Part shown: positions 51,465 to 59,271 of the stretch, one piece after another | Position numbering within the stretch: the stretch's first letter is position 1 | Layout: each line of letters opens with the position of its first letter | From: Streptomyces niphimycinicus | GTDB taxonomy: Bacteria > Actinomycetota > Actinomycetes > Streptomycetales > Streptomycetaceae | NCBI RefSeq assembly: GCF_018883605.1 | Contig: NZ_JAHLEM010000049.1 | Coordinates: 1 to 64,000 of the forward strand | DNA length: 64,000 nucleotides | Direction: 5' to 3' | Made by a program: the position numbers and the translations under genes | Notes under the pieces: model-generated | The model's input: only the letters and a program-made list of their open reading frames with translations | Database searches by the model: none | What the model was told of the DNA's origin: nothing

Positions 51465-51736
51465 CGCTGCGCGAGCTGGCCGATCAGGGCAATGAGACCG
51501 CCTTGGACCGGCTGGCCGACCTCGCCGATGCAGCCGGCGACCTCGGCGAACTGAGCGGGCTGCTGGACGAGGGATCCACACACGCCGGATTCCTGCTCAC
51601 CCGCCGCGCCGCCGCGACCGCCGACCTGCGCGAACTGCAACGGATCGCCGACGCCGGATACGACGAGGCCGGGCACGAGCTGGCCCGGCTGTTGAAGACA
51701 CCGGCCGACGGGCATGGGGCTTGCCCGGGCCCGTGA
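51464..51736 (+). pseudogene. C-terminal remnant with TPR/Sel1-like helices
   Basis: From about 51464 the plus strand reads LRELADQGNETALDRLADLADAAG, then HAGFLLTRRAAATADLRELQRIADAGYDEAGHELARLL, a helical repeat pattern like short Sel1/TPR units. It has no start and ends after GACPGP. The sense changes abruptly at about the same point where the opposite fragment starts, so the two are joined ends. Confidence 0.5.
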
Positions 51737-51845
51737 CCTGTGCCTTTACATGGAGCGGGCAACCGTCAACATACACCTACCCAGCGGCGCAAGAGGCGAT
51801 CATGGCTGCCGGACGACCCGCGGGCACCACTCCCACGACCTGCCC

Positions 51846-53471
51846 CTAAGCCTCCTGTCCGGCGGCGGATGAACCACCATGCTGCACGGCTCCTGTCTCC
51901 GCCTCCTCCGTGACCGTGATGGCGGAGGCTGAGTCCTTCGGGCCGCGAAAAGCGATGTAGACGAGCAGCACGCCCATCAGGGCGGCGCCTGCCCACATGG
52001 CTTGCTGCCAGCCGTCCACGAAGGACTGCTGCGCGGCGTGGATCAGGTCCTGGGAGTGCGTGCCGGTGCTGGGTGCCACCTCGACGGCGTTGGCGATGCC
52101 TTCGCGTGCGGTGTCCGCGGCCCCCTGGGGGATGCCGTCGAGCTTGTCGTCGATGGCGCTGCGGTAGCCGGCCGACAGGAGTGCGCCGAGCATGGCCACA
52201 CCGAGGGCGGTGCCGAACTCGCGGGTGACGTCGTTGAGCGCGGAGGCGACTCCCTGCTTGGCGCGGGGCAGCGAGCTGGTGATGGCCTCGGTGGAGGGCG
52301 TCATCGACAGACCCATACCGGCACCCATGGCGAGCATGCCGGCCAGGATGGAGAGGTAGCCGCCGTCGACGGAGACGAACAGAGCCATCAACGCGAGGCC
52401 GAGGGTGGCCAGGGCGACGCCCATGGTCATGGTGGAGCGGGCGCCGATGCGTGCGGCCATCTTGGGGGCCAGGCCGGACGTCATCATCATCATGACGGCC
52501 ATGGGCATCATCGCCACGGTGGACAGCAGCCCGGACCAGCCCAGGACGGCCTGGAAGAACGGAAAGAGGACCACGGCGATACCCGCCTGGACCCCGAAGA
52601 CGACCAGCAGCGTGATGGAGCCGCCGGCCAGGTCGCGCTCACGGAACAGGCGAACATCCAGCAGCGAGGCGTCTTGGCGGTGCAGCTCCCAGGCCACGAA
52701 TCCGACAGTGGCGATGACACCGACGATCACGCTGATCAGAGTCACCGGGGCGGTCCAGCCGCGCTCGGGGCCTTCCTGTAGAGCGGAGATCAGACCGATC
52801 ACGGCGACGGCGGACAGCAATGCGCCTGTGGTGTCGAAGGAATGAGCGGAGTGCTCGCGGGAGTTCGGCACCGACTTCAGCGTCATCGCCAGTGCTACCA
52901 CGACCAGGACCACGGGCAGCACGAACAGCCAGCGCCAGTCGGCGACATCGACCAGCAGCGCGGACAGGAACATGCCCAGAATGCCGCCGCCCCCGGCGAC
53001 ACCGGTCCACACGCCGATCGCCTTGCCCCGCTGCTGCTCCGGGAACGTACTGGTGATGACGGCCAGCGTGATCGGCATGATCATCGCAGCGCTCACACCG
53101 GCGGCCACGCGCGCGGCGATCATCACCTCGGCCGATGGGGCCAGGCCCGCGACGGCGCCGGCGGTACCGAAGATGGTCAGTCCGGTGATCAGCATGGGCT
53201 TACGGCCCAGCCGGTCACCGATGGCGCCGAGCGGCAGCAGGAGCGCGGCCAGGGCCAGGGTGTAGATATTGATGATCCACAGAACGGTGTTCTGCGAGGC
53301 ACCGAACTCCACGGCCATGTGGGTCTGGGCGACGTTCAGCCCGGACACCGACGCGATGACGGCCATCAGCGCGATGGAGACGGCGATCAGGATCGAGCGC
53401 AACTGACGCGCATCCGGTGTCCCCGCGTCGTTCATTGGAGCCGCCGCTCGGGGAGGTTCGATCGTACTCAT
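51846..53471 (-). CDS. MFS drug exporter (DHA2/EmrB-QacA type, 14 helices)
   Basis: A 541-residue transporter. The N-terminal SIALMAVIASVSGLNVAQTHMAVEFGASQNTVLWIINIYTL, then LLLPLGAIGDRLGRKPML (motif A) and VWTGVAGGGGILGMFLSALLVD (motif C) place it in the DHA2 group of multidrug exporters. The C-terminal tail is Glu/Ala-rich. ATG 53471 has GGAAGGA upstream. The XRE-cupin regulator gene diverges across 349 bases, with a short palindrome in between. Confidence 0.88.
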   Translation of the reverse strand: MSTIEPPRAAAPMNDAGTPDARQLRSILIAVSIALMAVIASVSGLNVAQTHMAVEFGASQNTVLWIINIYTLALAALLLPLGAIGDRLGRKPMLITGLTIFGTAGAVAGLAPSAEVMIAARVAAGVSAAMIMPITLAVITSTFPEQQRGKAIGVWTGVAGGGGILGMFLSALLVDVADWRWLFVLPVVLVVVALAMTLKSVPNSREHSAHSFDTTGALLSAVAVIGLISALQEGPERGWTAPVTLISVIVGVIATVGFVAWELHRQDASLLDVRLFRERDLAGGSITLLVVFGVQAGIAVVLFPFFQAVLGWSGLLSTVAMMPMAVMMMMTSGLAPKMAARIGARSTMTMGVALATLGLALMALFVSVDGGYLSILAGMLAMGAGMGLSMTPSTEAITSSLPRAKQGVASALNDVTREFGTALGVAMLGALLSAGYRSAIDDKLDGIPQGAADTAREGIANAVEVAPSTGTHSQDLIHAAQQSFVDGWQQAMWAGAALMGVLLVYIAFRGPKDSASAITVTEEAETGAVQHGGSSAAGQEA

Positions 53472-53585
53472 ATCTTCCTTCCAGGAAGGGCATGCGGGAT
53501 CAGCGCCGGAGCAGGGCCGGTCGCCGAATGGATGAGATGAGGGCTCGTACTCGCTCACCGCGTGGACCGTTGGGTGCGGCCGCGC

Positions 53586-53656
53586 GGTTCAGCGGCGGGC
53601 CGGGGGTCAGCAGCGGCCGGGGTTCAGCGGCGGGCCGGGGTTCAGCGACGGGCCGG
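53586..53656. repeat. Four GC-rich 16- to 19-base tandem repeats
   Basis: Units close to TTCAGCGGCGGGCCGGGG, with the second shortened and the last with GAC for GGC. It lies between divergent promoters. Confidence 0.8.
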
Positions 53657-53804
53657 GGTTCAGGCGGTGGTGTTCTCGCTCCGTGCGGCAGCGAGGGCCG
53701 TGCCGGGCGCTCTCGTAGCGGGAAGTCTGCGCAGACACCTCGCGCCCTTTCGTCGTGCGTGGCCCCCCGTCCGGACCACCTGCCTTCGACGTTAAGCCCG
53801 CATT

Positions 53805-53812
53805 GCGGCAAG
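53805..53812 (+). promoter_or_regulatory. GCGGCAAG motif before the XRE-cupin gene
   Basis: The same eight bases occur at 54506-54513 before the methyltransferase gene, there inside the imperfect inverted repeat CTTGC-N7-GCAAG (54497-54513). May be the operator of this regulator. Confidence 0.4.
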
Positions 53813-53820
53813 GGCATATC

Positions 53821-54435
53821 ATGTTGCCCATGACGCAAGAAGATGGGCAGTTGGACGGCCTCGTACGCAAACGCATCCGCGCCCTGCGGGTCGCCCAGGG
53901 CTGGTCCCTGGAAGAGCTGGCCACCCGCGCGCACCTCAGCCAGTCCTCGCTCAGCCGCATCGAGAACGGCCGGCGCCGCCTCGCCCTGGACCAGCTCGTC
54001 ACCCTCGCCGGCGCCCTGGACACCACGCTGGACCAGCTAGTGGAGAACGCCGCCGACGATGTCGTCATCAGCCCGATGATCGATGGCACCCACGGTCTGA
54101 TGCGCTGGCCGGTGAACGGCGACCCCGGCGTGAGCGTGATGCGGCAGCGGATGACCGAACCGCCGCCCGACAACCCTGCCCGCATGCGTGCCCATCCCGG
54201 CCGCGAATGGCTTGTGGTCCTGTCCGGCACCGCCATCCTCATGCTCGGCCACCGCAGGTTCCGCATCGAGACCAACCAGGCCGCCGAGTTCCCCACCATG
54301 ATGCCGCACGCGATCGGCGCCGAGGGCGGGCCGTGCGAGATCATGGGCATCTTCGACCGCGACGCCCGCCGCGGCCACCTGCGCGAGGCCGCCGAGGCGG
54401 GCGACTGCGGCGACGCTCAGGGTCCCTGTCAGTGA
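53821..54435 (+). CDS. XRE-family regulator with C-terminal cupin
   Basis: A 204-residue protein. The HTH (VRKRIRALRVAQGWSLEELATRAHLSQSSLSRIENGRRRLALDQLV) is at residues 12-60, and a cupin domain (MRAHPGREWLVVLSGTAILMLGHRRFRIETNQAAEFPTMMPHAIG) at 125-175. Cupin-type sensors of this class bind small ligands. ATG 53821 has AAGGG upstream; ATG 53830 is an alternative. It is upstream of a methyltransferase gene with a 118-base gap and divergent to the MFS exporter, and may regulate both. Confidence 0.87.
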   Translation: MLPMTQEDGQLDGLVRKRIRALRVAQGWSLEELATRAHLSQSSLSRIENGRRRLALDQLVTLAGALDTTLDQLVENAADDVVISPMIDGTHGLMRWPVNGDPGVSVMRQRMTEPPPDNPARMRAHPGREWLVVLSGTAILMLGHRRFRIETNQAAEFPTMMPHAIGAEGGPCEIMGIFDRDARRGHLREAAEAGDCGDAQGPCQ

Positions 54436-54496
54436 CGGTGTCGGAGGCCCGGCGCGGGCGGGATCTTGCGTGATGGGCAGCGGGCGAAGCGACCTT

Positions 54497-54513
54497 CTTG
54501 CGTAAGCGGCAAG
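54497..54513 (+). promoter_or_regulatory. Inverted repeat CTTGC-N7-GCAAG before the methyltransferase gene
   Basis: Contains the GCGGCAAG motif shared with the XRE-cupin promoter. It lies about 41 bases before the methyltransferase start. Confidence 0.45.
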
Positions 54514-54553
54514 ATGCTGTGCCGTTGGCGCATGAGCGTCGTACGGTCTTGCC

Positions 54554-55420
54554 ATGACCCAAATCCACCAGCACACCCCGCACGGCGAAGGCGGCCACCA
54601 CCAGGCGCACGATCATGGCGGCCAGGCGGAGATCCTCGACCTCGATGCCGAGGTGCTCGCCGAGCACATCGCATTCATCACCGACTGGCTGCCGCTGAAG
54701 GCTGAGCCGCGCCAGATCGTGGATCTGGGCTGCGGCACGGGGGCGGGCACCTTCGCGCTCCTCGAGCGTTTCCCCGAGGCACACGTCACCGCCGTCGACA
54801 CCTCGGTCGGGCACCTTGAGCTCCTGCGCGAGAAGGCGTGCACCCGTGGAGTGGAGGAGCGCGTGCGCACCGTACAGGCCGACCTCGACGCCGCTGACTG
54901 GCCCGATCTCGGGACGCCGGACCTGGTGTGGGCCTCCGCCTCGATGCACCACATGGCCCACCCCGACCGCGCCCTGACCAGCGTCCACGACCTGCTCGCC
55001 CCAGGCGGCCTGTTCGCCGTCGTCGAGCTGGACGGCTTCCCCCGCTTCCTGCCCGCCGACGCCCCCGAGAATCGGCCCGGTCTCGAAGAACGCTGCCACA
55101 GGGCGACCGACAGCTTCCACGCCGAACACGTTCCGCACCGCGGCGCCGACTGGGGACCGATGCTGTCCGCCGCCGGTTTCACCGTCGAAGACGAGCGCAC
55201 CATCACCGTGAACATCGAAGGCGACCGCAGCGCAGCCATCGGCCGCTATGCCCACGGCAGCTTTCTGCGCATCCGCGGCGCCGCCGCACCAGCGCTCAGC
55301 CCCGAAGACCTTGCCGCACTCGACGAACTACTCGACACCGACAGCCCGCACAGCATCCTGCGCCGCGGCGACCTCGCCGTACGCACCGAACGCACCGTCT
55401 GGGCAGCCCGCCGCGCCTGA
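54554..55420 (+). CDS. SAM-dependent methyltransferase with His-rich N-terminus
   Basis: A 288-residue class I methyltransferase. The N-terminal MTQIHQHTPHGEGGHHQAHDHGG is a His-rich tail that could bind metal. The SAM motif VDLGCGTGAGTFALLERFP is at about 55-75, with VTAVDTS and VWASASMHHMAHPD following, and a C-terminal region ending VRTERTVWAARRA. The substrate is unknown. It follows the XRE-cupin gene on the same strand and shares a short promoter motif with it, so it is probably in its regulon. Confidence 0.85.
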   Translation: MTQIHQHTPHGEGGHHQAHDHGGQAEILDLDAEVLAEHIAFITDWLPLKAEPRQIVDLGCGTGAGTFALLERFPEAHVTAVDTSVGHLELLREKACTRGVEERVRTVQADLDAADWPDLGTPDLVWASASMHHMAHPDRALTSVHDLLAPGGLFAVVELDGFPRFLPADAPENRPGLEERCHRATDSFHAEHVPHRGADWGPMLSAAGFTVEDERTITVNIEGDRSAAIGRYAHGSFLRIRGAAAPALSPEDLAALDELLDTDSPHSILRRGDLAVRTERTVWAARRA

Positions 55421-55599
55421 GTCGTGGCCGCGCAGCTCCAGCACGCCACGACAATGATCGATGCGGTGGCAGGGGCTCGCCTTGAACCCGGAGTGATGGC
55501 CCGGTACTTCAGCCTGAGGCCGCCCTGTCGGCGCGGATCGTACATGAGATCATCCAGTGGCATTGATCTGGGTAGATGCCGACCAAGGGGGATCTGGGC

Positions 55600-56292
55600 A
55601 TGGCAGACGCGGAGACGAAGCGGGTTGCGGGGCTGGTTGCCGCGCAGGAGAAGGCGATCGCGCTGTTCGGCGAAGTGGAGGCACGCGGGATCGTGGCTCC
55701 AGGGCGCGGGGAGCGCGAGGTGAGCGACCACATCCGGGACCTGGCGAACGAGATGTTCGGCACCACCAAGCACTGGCACAAGCGGATCATCCGGTCCGGC
55801 CCCAACACACTGCTGCCCTACCGGGACAACCCTCCGGACCGGATCATCAGCGAGGACGACGTCGCCTTCGCCGACTTCGGCCCGATCTTCGAGGAGTACG
55901 AGGCCGACTTCGGGCGCACCTACGTCTTCGGGCAGGATCCCGACAAGCATCGCCTCCTGGCCGACCTCCCCCGTATCTTCGACGCCGGCCGCGCCGCATT
56001 CCAGGCCGACGAGACGATCACCGGGGCCCGTCTGTACGAGACGGTCGAGAAGCTCGCCGCCGAGGCCGGCTGGGAGATCGGCATCTGGCACACCGGCCAC
56101 CTGGTCGGCGAGTTCCCTCACGAGACCAACGACGGAGCCAAGGCCGAGTCGTACATCACTCCCGAGAACCACACCCCTCTGCGCCGCACCGACCGGTCCG
56201 GACGGCCCTGCCACTGGATCCTCGAACTCCACTTCGTCGACCGCGAGAAGGGCTTCGGAGGCTTCTACGAGCAACTCCTGGACCTGGCCTGA
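55600..56292 (+). CDS. M24-family (aminopeptidase P-like) metalloprotein
   Basis: A 230-residue protein of the M24 fold. Its metal-ligand region looks kept: VAFADFGPIFEEYEADFGRTY supplies two Asp, IWHTGHLVGEFPHE a His, and WILELHFVDREKGFGGFYE a Glu. The N-terminal aminopeptidase P domain is missing, as in many short Streptomyces relatives, so it may be a small amidohydrolase. ATG 55600 has a GGGG run upstream; ATG 55576 is possible. It lies 179 bases after the methyltransferase gene. Confidence 0.8.
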   Translation: MADAETKRVAGLVAAQEKAIALFGEVEARGIVAPGRGEREVSDHIRDLANEMFGTTKHWHKRIIRSGPNTLLPYRDNPPDRIISEDDVAFADFGPIFEEYEADFGRTYVFGQDPDKHRLLADLPRIFDAGRAAFQADETITGARLYETVEKLAAEAGWEIGIWHTGHLVGEFPHETNDGAKAESYITPENHTPLRRTDRSGRPCHWILELHFVDREKGFGGFYEQLLDLA

Positions 56293-56527
56293 CACCGACC
56301 GGCGCCTGTTCAGCCTGAGACCCGCGCCGAAGCTGAAACGCCACCCGGTGCGGCGGCTGGGTCCTGACGAGACACCGCGTGGCAGACTGACGGCACATTG
56401 AAGCACCGTTGCAGCCAGACGACTTGGGAAGGTCATCTGCGTCAACGGTGCTTCGTTGCGTCAGGCACGGCCATCCGGCTGCGACGGTACGAGATCACGC
56501 GGGTCCGGCCCTGAGGAAGGCGAGGCG
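56293..56527. other. Spacer with inverted repeat, before decayed genes
   Basis: Contains the inverted repeat annotated next and no recognisable gene. It is followed by an oxidoreductase remnant. Confidence 0.5.
56400..56454. repeat. 12-base inverted repeat GAAGCACCGTTG / CAACGGTGCTTC with 31-base loop
   Basis: Perfect arms at 56400-56411 and 56443-56454. A related sequence GAAGCGCGGTTGCAGCC lies at 56838. It could be a terminator for the M24 gene, or the end of a former mobile element. Confidence 0.7.
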
Positions 56528-56797
56528 GTACGGCGGCTCCTTGACCGGCGCGGCACCACCTCCACCGCACCGGACCGGCACACCAAGCTCTACCCCAACT
56601 ACCTCGGCCGCATCGCACCGCAGGACCGCGACCTGGTCCTGCCCTCGTTGATGAACTCCCTGGCCCTGGTCGGCAGCCGCGACGACCTCCTCACCCGCAT
56701 CACCGCCCTGGAACAGGCCGGCATCGACGAACTCCTCATCCAGCCGGTGATCGACCCGCCCACCGAGATGGCCCGGCTCGCGAAACTCCTCACCTGA
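56528..56797 (+). pseudogene. C-terminal remnant of a luciferase-like (LLM) flavin oxidoreductase
   Basis: From about codon 56580 the frame reads HTKLYPNYLGRIAPQDRDLVLP and SLALVGSRDDLLTRITALEQAGIDELLIQPVIDPPTEMARLAKLL, the end of an F420/FMN luciferase-like oxidoreductase. The N-terminal 250 residues are missing. No start with ribosome site is seen. Confidence 0.6.
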
Positions 56798-57055
56798 GCG
56801 AACCCGCCCGCCGCACGTCCAGGACGGCGCTTGATTCGAAGCGCGGTTGCAGCCGATGGACGGATGGCAGGAGGGCGGCTCCGCCGGTGCAGCACCCTCC
56901 GGCGTCCCGCCTCGGGGGTGCAACGGGCGGTGTGGACGACGGGCATCAATGTTCCGTAGGGAGCGCGTAAGGGTCATGTAAAGTGCCGTGCGGTGTGCCG
57001 GGAAGCCTGGTCGGCGGTAGGGGATTGCTCTCTTCACCGATCGGGGACGGTATTC
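56798..57055. other. 258-base spacer between two remnants
   Basis: No gene recognised. Contains GAAGCGCGGTTGCAGCC (from 56838), similar to the left arm of the inverted repeat at 56400, and a possible ribosome-site-like GGGGACGG just before the next remnant. Confidence 0.45.
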
Positions 57056-57491
57056 ATGGTGCTCATCGCGGTCTTCGGCGTGGCGCTTCTCATCGCGGTC
57101 CTGGTCTCGGGGCCGGCGGCCCGCTCGATTCTCTCCACCTCGCTGCTCTTCGCGTCGGCGATCGTGGGCCGTAAGGACGGCGGGCGCGGTGCTCGCCTCC
57201 GTCTCGCCGGAGTCCGGCCGCGCGTTCGAGCCGTTGGGCGAGGCCGTGGCGGAGTTGCGCAAGTTCGCGGCGCTGCTGGTGTTCGGCGCGCTGCTGACGC
57301 CTCGGCTGTTCGGGGACCTGTCAGCCGGGGGCTACGTGGCCGTGGTGCCGGCCATCGTTCTGGTCGAGGACCTCGTCGGCATCCCGGACGACGATGACGA
57401 GGACGGCCACGATGGGGGCAGGGAGAAGCAGACCGCCGGGTCGGTCCGGACGGCGTCCCGAGCGAAGGAGGACGACGATGCGCGCACGTGA
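57056..57491 (+). pseudogene. Decayed Na+/H+ antiporter gene (CPA1/NhaP-like)
   Basis: Frame 1 starts MVLIAVFGVALLIAVLVSG and reads to about RSILSTSLLF, an antiporter first helix; the frame then breaks. Frame 2 resumes at VLASVSPESGRAFEPLGEAVAELRKFAALLVFGALLTPRLFGDLSAGGYVAVV and joins directly to a cytosolic end VEDLVGIPDDDDEDGHDGG. The middle helices are missing, so there is at least one frameshift and one large internal deletion. It overlaps the CBS gene start by 14 bases. Confidence 0.6.
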
Positions 57492-57948
57492 TCTGGCGGT
57501 GGAGTACGAGTCGGTCCGCGTCGATGACGACGCGCTGGAGGCGGCCCGCCTCATGGCCGAGCACCAACTGCCCGGGCTGCTGGTGCTGGACCGTAACGGG
57601 GAGCCGAAGGCGATCCTGCCCGCCTCCCAGGTGATCAAGGCACTCGTCCCGGGCTATGTGATCGAGGACCCCGCACTTGCGGCGGTCATCGACGAGAAAC
57701 ACGCAGACCGGCTGTGCGAGGCATTGCGTGGCCGCCGGGTCGGCGACCTGCTGTCCGACAAGGCGGCCCGGCCGCCGATCGCCGATCCCGACGACACCGC
57801 GCTGGAGGTGGCCGCGCTGATGGCGCAGGCGCGCAGCCCGCTGGTGGCGGTGGCGAGGCGGGACAAGGCGGGCCTGTATCTGCTCGGGGTGATCACCGCC
57901 TCGCAGCTCCTCCATCGACTCCTCGGATATGCGGAGCCCCATGAGTGA
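57478..57948 (+). CDS. CBS-domain pair protein
   Basis: A 156-residue protein of two CBS motifs (DDDALEAARLMAEHQLPGLLVLDRNGEPKAILPASQVI; PDDTALEVAALMAQARSPLVAVARRDKAGLYLLGVITASQLL). CBS pairs bind adenosine nucleotides and control transporters (family knowledge). ATG 57478 has GAAGGAGG. Its end overlaps the ArsB/NhaD-like transporter by eight bases, so the pair are coupled and the CBS protein probably regulates it. Confidence 0.87.
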   Translation: MRARDLAVEYESVRVDDDALEAARLMAEHQLPGLLVLDRNGEPKAILPASQVIKALVPGYVIEDPALAAVIDEKHADRLCEALRGRRVGDLLSDKAARPPIADPDDTALEVAALMAQARSPLVAVARRDKAGLYLLGVITASQLLHRLLGYAEPHE

Positions 57949-59242
57949 CTGGCACAGTTGGGCGGCGATCGCCGTTTTCGTCGTCGCCTACGTGGCGATC
58001 ATCAGTGAACGTGTCCACCGGACGGCCGCCGCCCTGGGAGGGGCGGCGGTCATGCTCACCATCGGTGCCACCGACGACAAGGCCGCCTTCTTCGACGAGC
58101 GTTCCGGGATCGACTGGAACGTCATCTTCCTGCTGCTGGGGATGATGGCGATCGTCGGGGTCCTGCGGCAGACGGGCCTGTTCGAGTATCTGGCGATCTG
58201 GGCGGTCAAACGCGCCCACGGCAAGCCCTTCCGCGTGATGACCATGCTCATAGTCATCACCGCGACCGCCTCCGCGCTGCTGGACAACGTCACCACGGTC
58301 CTGCTGGTCGCCCCGGTCACCCTGCTGGTGTGCGAACGTCTCGCGCTGCCGGCGGCGCCCTTCCTGATCGCGGAGGTGATGGCGTCCAACATCGGCGGCA
58401 CCGCCACGCTCGTCGGTGACCCGCCGAACATCATCATCGCCAGCCGGGGCGGGCTGACCTTCAATGACTTCCTCGTCCACCTCGCCCCGATCGCCGTGCT
58501 CCTGACCGCCGTGCTGGTGCTGCTGTGCCGGGTGATGTTCCGCAAGGCGCTGGTGTACGACGAGGACCGGGCCACCGAGGTGATGGCGCTGGAGGAGCGC
58601 GAGGCCATCCGCGATCACCGGCTGCTGTACCAGGGCCTGGCCGTCCTGGCCCTGGTGGTCGTCGGGTTCGTGGCGCATCCGGTGCTGCACTACGCGCCGA
58701 GCGTGGTGGCCCTGCTCGGTGCCGGACTGCTCATCGCCGTCTCCAAGGTGGAGACGGGTGAGGCGCTGAAGGAGGTGGAGTGGCCGACCCTGGCGTTCTT
58801 CGCCGGGCTGTTCATCATGGTCGGGTCGCTCATCGAGACCGGTGTCATCGGGGAGATCTCCCGCGCGCTGGCGGACGCCACCGGCGGCAGCGAACTCGGC
58901 GCGGTGATGCTGCTGCTGTTCGGCTCGGCCGTGCTGTCGGGGGTCGTCGACAACATTCCCTACGTCGCCACCATGGCCCCCATCACCGCCGACCTGGCCC
59001 ACGGCTTCGGCGGCGGCGACGGTGTCCACGTGCTGTGGTGGGCCCTGGCGCTGGGCGCCGACCTGGGCGGCAACGCCACCGCCATCGGCGCCTCCGCCAA
59101 CGTGGTCGTCCTGGGCATCGCCGAACGCAACCGCCAGCCCATCTCCTTCTGGCAGTTCACCCGGTACGGCCTGATCGTCACCGCCGTCACGGTGGTGCTG
59201 TCCGCCGGCTACCTGTGGCTGCGGTACTTCGCCTTGAGCTGA
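57941..59242 (+). CDS. ArsB/NhaD-family transporter
   Basis: A 433-residue protein with about 11 helices. The ITATASALLDNVTTVLLVAPVTLL and LGGNATAIGASANVVVLGIAERN segments are the hallmark of the ArsB/NhaD ion-transporter superfamily; VGDPPNIIIASRGGLTFNDFL is the expected central motif. Na+/H+ antiport is more likely than arsenite export because no ars genes are near and a CBS regulator is coupled. ATG 57941 has GGAG four bases upstream; ATG 57929 is possible. Confidence 0.85.
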   Translation: MSDWHSWAAIAVFVVAYVAIISERVHRTAAALGGAAVMLTIGATDDKAAFFDERSGIDWNVIFLLLGMMAIVGVLRQTGLFEYLAIWAVKRAHGKPFRVMTMLIVITATASALLDNVTTVLLVAPVTLLVCERLALPAAPFLIAEVMASNIGGTATLVGDPPNIIIASRGGLTFNDFLVHLAPIAVLLTAVLVLLCRVMFRKALVYDEDRATEVMALEEREAIRDHRLLYQGLAVLALVVVGFVAHPVLHYAPSVVALLGAGLLIAVSKVETGEALKEVEWPTLAFFAGLFIMVGSLIETGVIGEISRALADATGGSELGAVMLLLFGSAVLSGVVDNIPYVATMAPITADLAHGFGGGDGVHVLWWALALGADLGGNATAIGASANVVVLGIAERNRQPISFWQFTRYGLIVTAVTVVLSAGYLWLRYFALS

Positions 59243-59271
59243 CGCTACGACGATCACAGGGAGCGGACCCG

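Larger units (their letters stand above)
53472..53820. other. 349-base divergent region with tandem repeats and short palindromes
   Basis: It holds 18-base GC tandem repeats (53586-53656), the palindrome GTCTGC-GCAGAC at 53725-53736, and the shared motif GCGGCAAG near its right end. No gene recognised. Confidence 0.55.
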
